Source: JACZXC01 sp036447375
GTDB taxonomy: Bacteria > Myxococcota_A > UBA9160 > SMWR01
Length of the DNA: 6,711 bases
Assembly: GCA_036447375.1 (NCBI GenBank)
Contig: JAZFUU010000080.1
Location: 1 to 6,711, forward strand
Direction of reading: 5' to 3'
In this document: piece by piece, positions 6,011 through 6,711 of the stretch
Layout: each line of letters begins with the position of its first letter
Position numbering within the stretch: the first letter of the stretch is position 1
The notes under the pieces: generated by a model
What the model was told of the DNA's origin: nothing
The model's database searches: none
Seen by the model: only the letters and a program-made list of their open reading frames with translations
Program-made: the position numbers and the translations under genes

Positions 6011-6711
6011 GTGAACGCGGCGCTGCTGGCGGCGATTACGTTCGCTCTCTTCGCCCTGGGCTACCGCTTCTACTCCCGGTTCCTCGCCACTCGAATCTTC
6101 GCGCTGTCCGAGGACGAGCCCGTTCCTTCCCGAGAATTCGAAGACGGCGTCGACTTCGTCCCCACCCGCAAGTCGGTGCTCTGGGGTCACCACTACACTT
6201 CGATCGCCGGCGCCGCCCCGATCGTCGGGCCCGCCATCGCGGTGATCTGGGGTTGGCTCCCGGCATTGATCTGGGTCGCCCTGGGCACCGTCTTCATGGG
6301 GGCCGTCCACGACTTCTCCGCCCTCGTCATCAGCCTTCGCAACCAGGGACGCTCGATCGGCGAGGTGACGTCGTCGGTCATCGGGCCGCGGGTGCGCACC
6401 GCGTTCCTGCTGATCATCTCGTTCCTGATCTGGATCGTGCTCGCGGTCTTCGCATTCATCATCGCGACGCTCTTCGTGAGAAACCCCGGCGCGATATTTC
6501 CCATCAACGTTCAGATTCTCATCGCCCTGCTCCTGGGTTGGCTGGTCTACCGACGCGGTATAAATTTGTTTGCCCCGTCGATCGCGGGCTACGCGGTTCT
6601 GATCGGCGCCGTCTTTGCCGGGGATGCCTTCGCCGCGCAGTTCCCGGTGATCACGACCTTGTCGGTCTCGACCTGGGTCTGGATCCTGTTGATCTATTCC
6701 TTCGGCGCCTC
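6011..6711 (+). CDS. cstA: CstA-family carbon-starvation / pyruvate-type transporter, 3' end outside the window
   Basis: A GTG start opens a frame that runs without a stop to the right edge, giving 233 visible residues. The N-terminus (NAALLAAITFALFALGYRFYSRF) is the usual first helix of CstA proteins. The family hallmark follows: DGVDFVPTRKSVLWGHHYTSIAGAAPIVGPAIA (about 45-77), with H60 and H61 and the Gly/Pro-rich segment. Next come GAVHDFSALVISLRNQGRSIGE (97-118) and further hydrophobic helices. CstA and its paralogue BtsT (YjiY) of E. coli are inner-membrane transporters induced by carbon starvation or pyruvate; pyruvate/proton symport is shown for both, and older work tied CstA to peptide uptake. 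The gene begins 12 bases after the acyl-CoA ligase stop, so the two are probably co-transcribed. Whether this is the long (~700 residue) or the shorter form cannot be told. Family assignment is strong; the substrate is inferred. Confidence 0.9.
   Translation, partial: MNAALLAAITFALFALGYRFYSRFLATRIFALSEDEPVPSREFEDGVDFVPTRKSVLWGHHYTSIAGAAPIVGPAIAVIWGWLPALIWVALGTVFMGAVHDFSALVISLRNQGRSIGEVTSSVIGPRVRTAFLLIISFLIWIVLAVFAFIIATLFVRNPGAIFPINVQILIALLLGWLVYRRGINLFAPSIAGYAVLIGAVFAGDAFAAQFPVITTLSVSTWVWILLIYSFGA

Noticed and set aside
5243..6310. Reverse-strand frame over the ligase and CstA genes
   Set aside because: It crosses the junction of two well-supported + strand genes and shows no similarity.

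Overview
The window is a densely coding, GC-rich stretch of bacterial chromosome. All five supported genes are on the + strand, and codon third positions are overwhelmingly G or C. The gene types (a fused membrane spermidine-synthase-like protein, a VanZ-like protein, an AbgT transporter, a FadD-type acyl-CoA ligase and a CstA transporter) and their short Shine-Dalgarno-led junctions suit a high-GC Gram-negative such as an environmental Myxococcota/Binatota-like or proteobacterial lineage. That placement is inference only, because the window holds no rRNA or marker gene.

Layout. The left edge cuts into a gene for a membrane protein with a SAM-binding, spermidine-synthase-like domain (to 2057). 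Its stop overlaps the GTG start of a small VanZ-family membrane protein (2054-2542) by 4 bases. The VanZ stop shares one base with the ATG of an AbgT-family transporter (2542-4233). This three-gene run looks like one translationally coupled operon. A 67-base gap with no visible terminator or promoter leads to an acyl-CoA ligase of the ANL superfamily (4301-5998). Twelve bases later a GTG starts a CstA-family carbon-starvation/pyruvate-type transporter that runs off the right edge (6011-6711+).

How they may work together. The first three genes are probably co-translated membrane proteins, but no established pathway links them. The AbgT gene has no aminobenzoyl-glutamate hydrolase partner in view, so its substrate and even its direction of transport are open. 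The ligase and the CstA-like transporter form a second tight pair consistent with carboxylate uptake and activation, but the substrate cannot be read from sequence. No RNA genes, mobile elements, CRISPR arrays or phage genes were seen. The window is mostly ordinary metabolic and transport content. The points most worth a second look are the altered catalytic residues and long C-terminal extension of the spermidine-synthase-like protein, and the expanded repeat-bearing loop and Trp-to-Tyr change in the AbgT protein.
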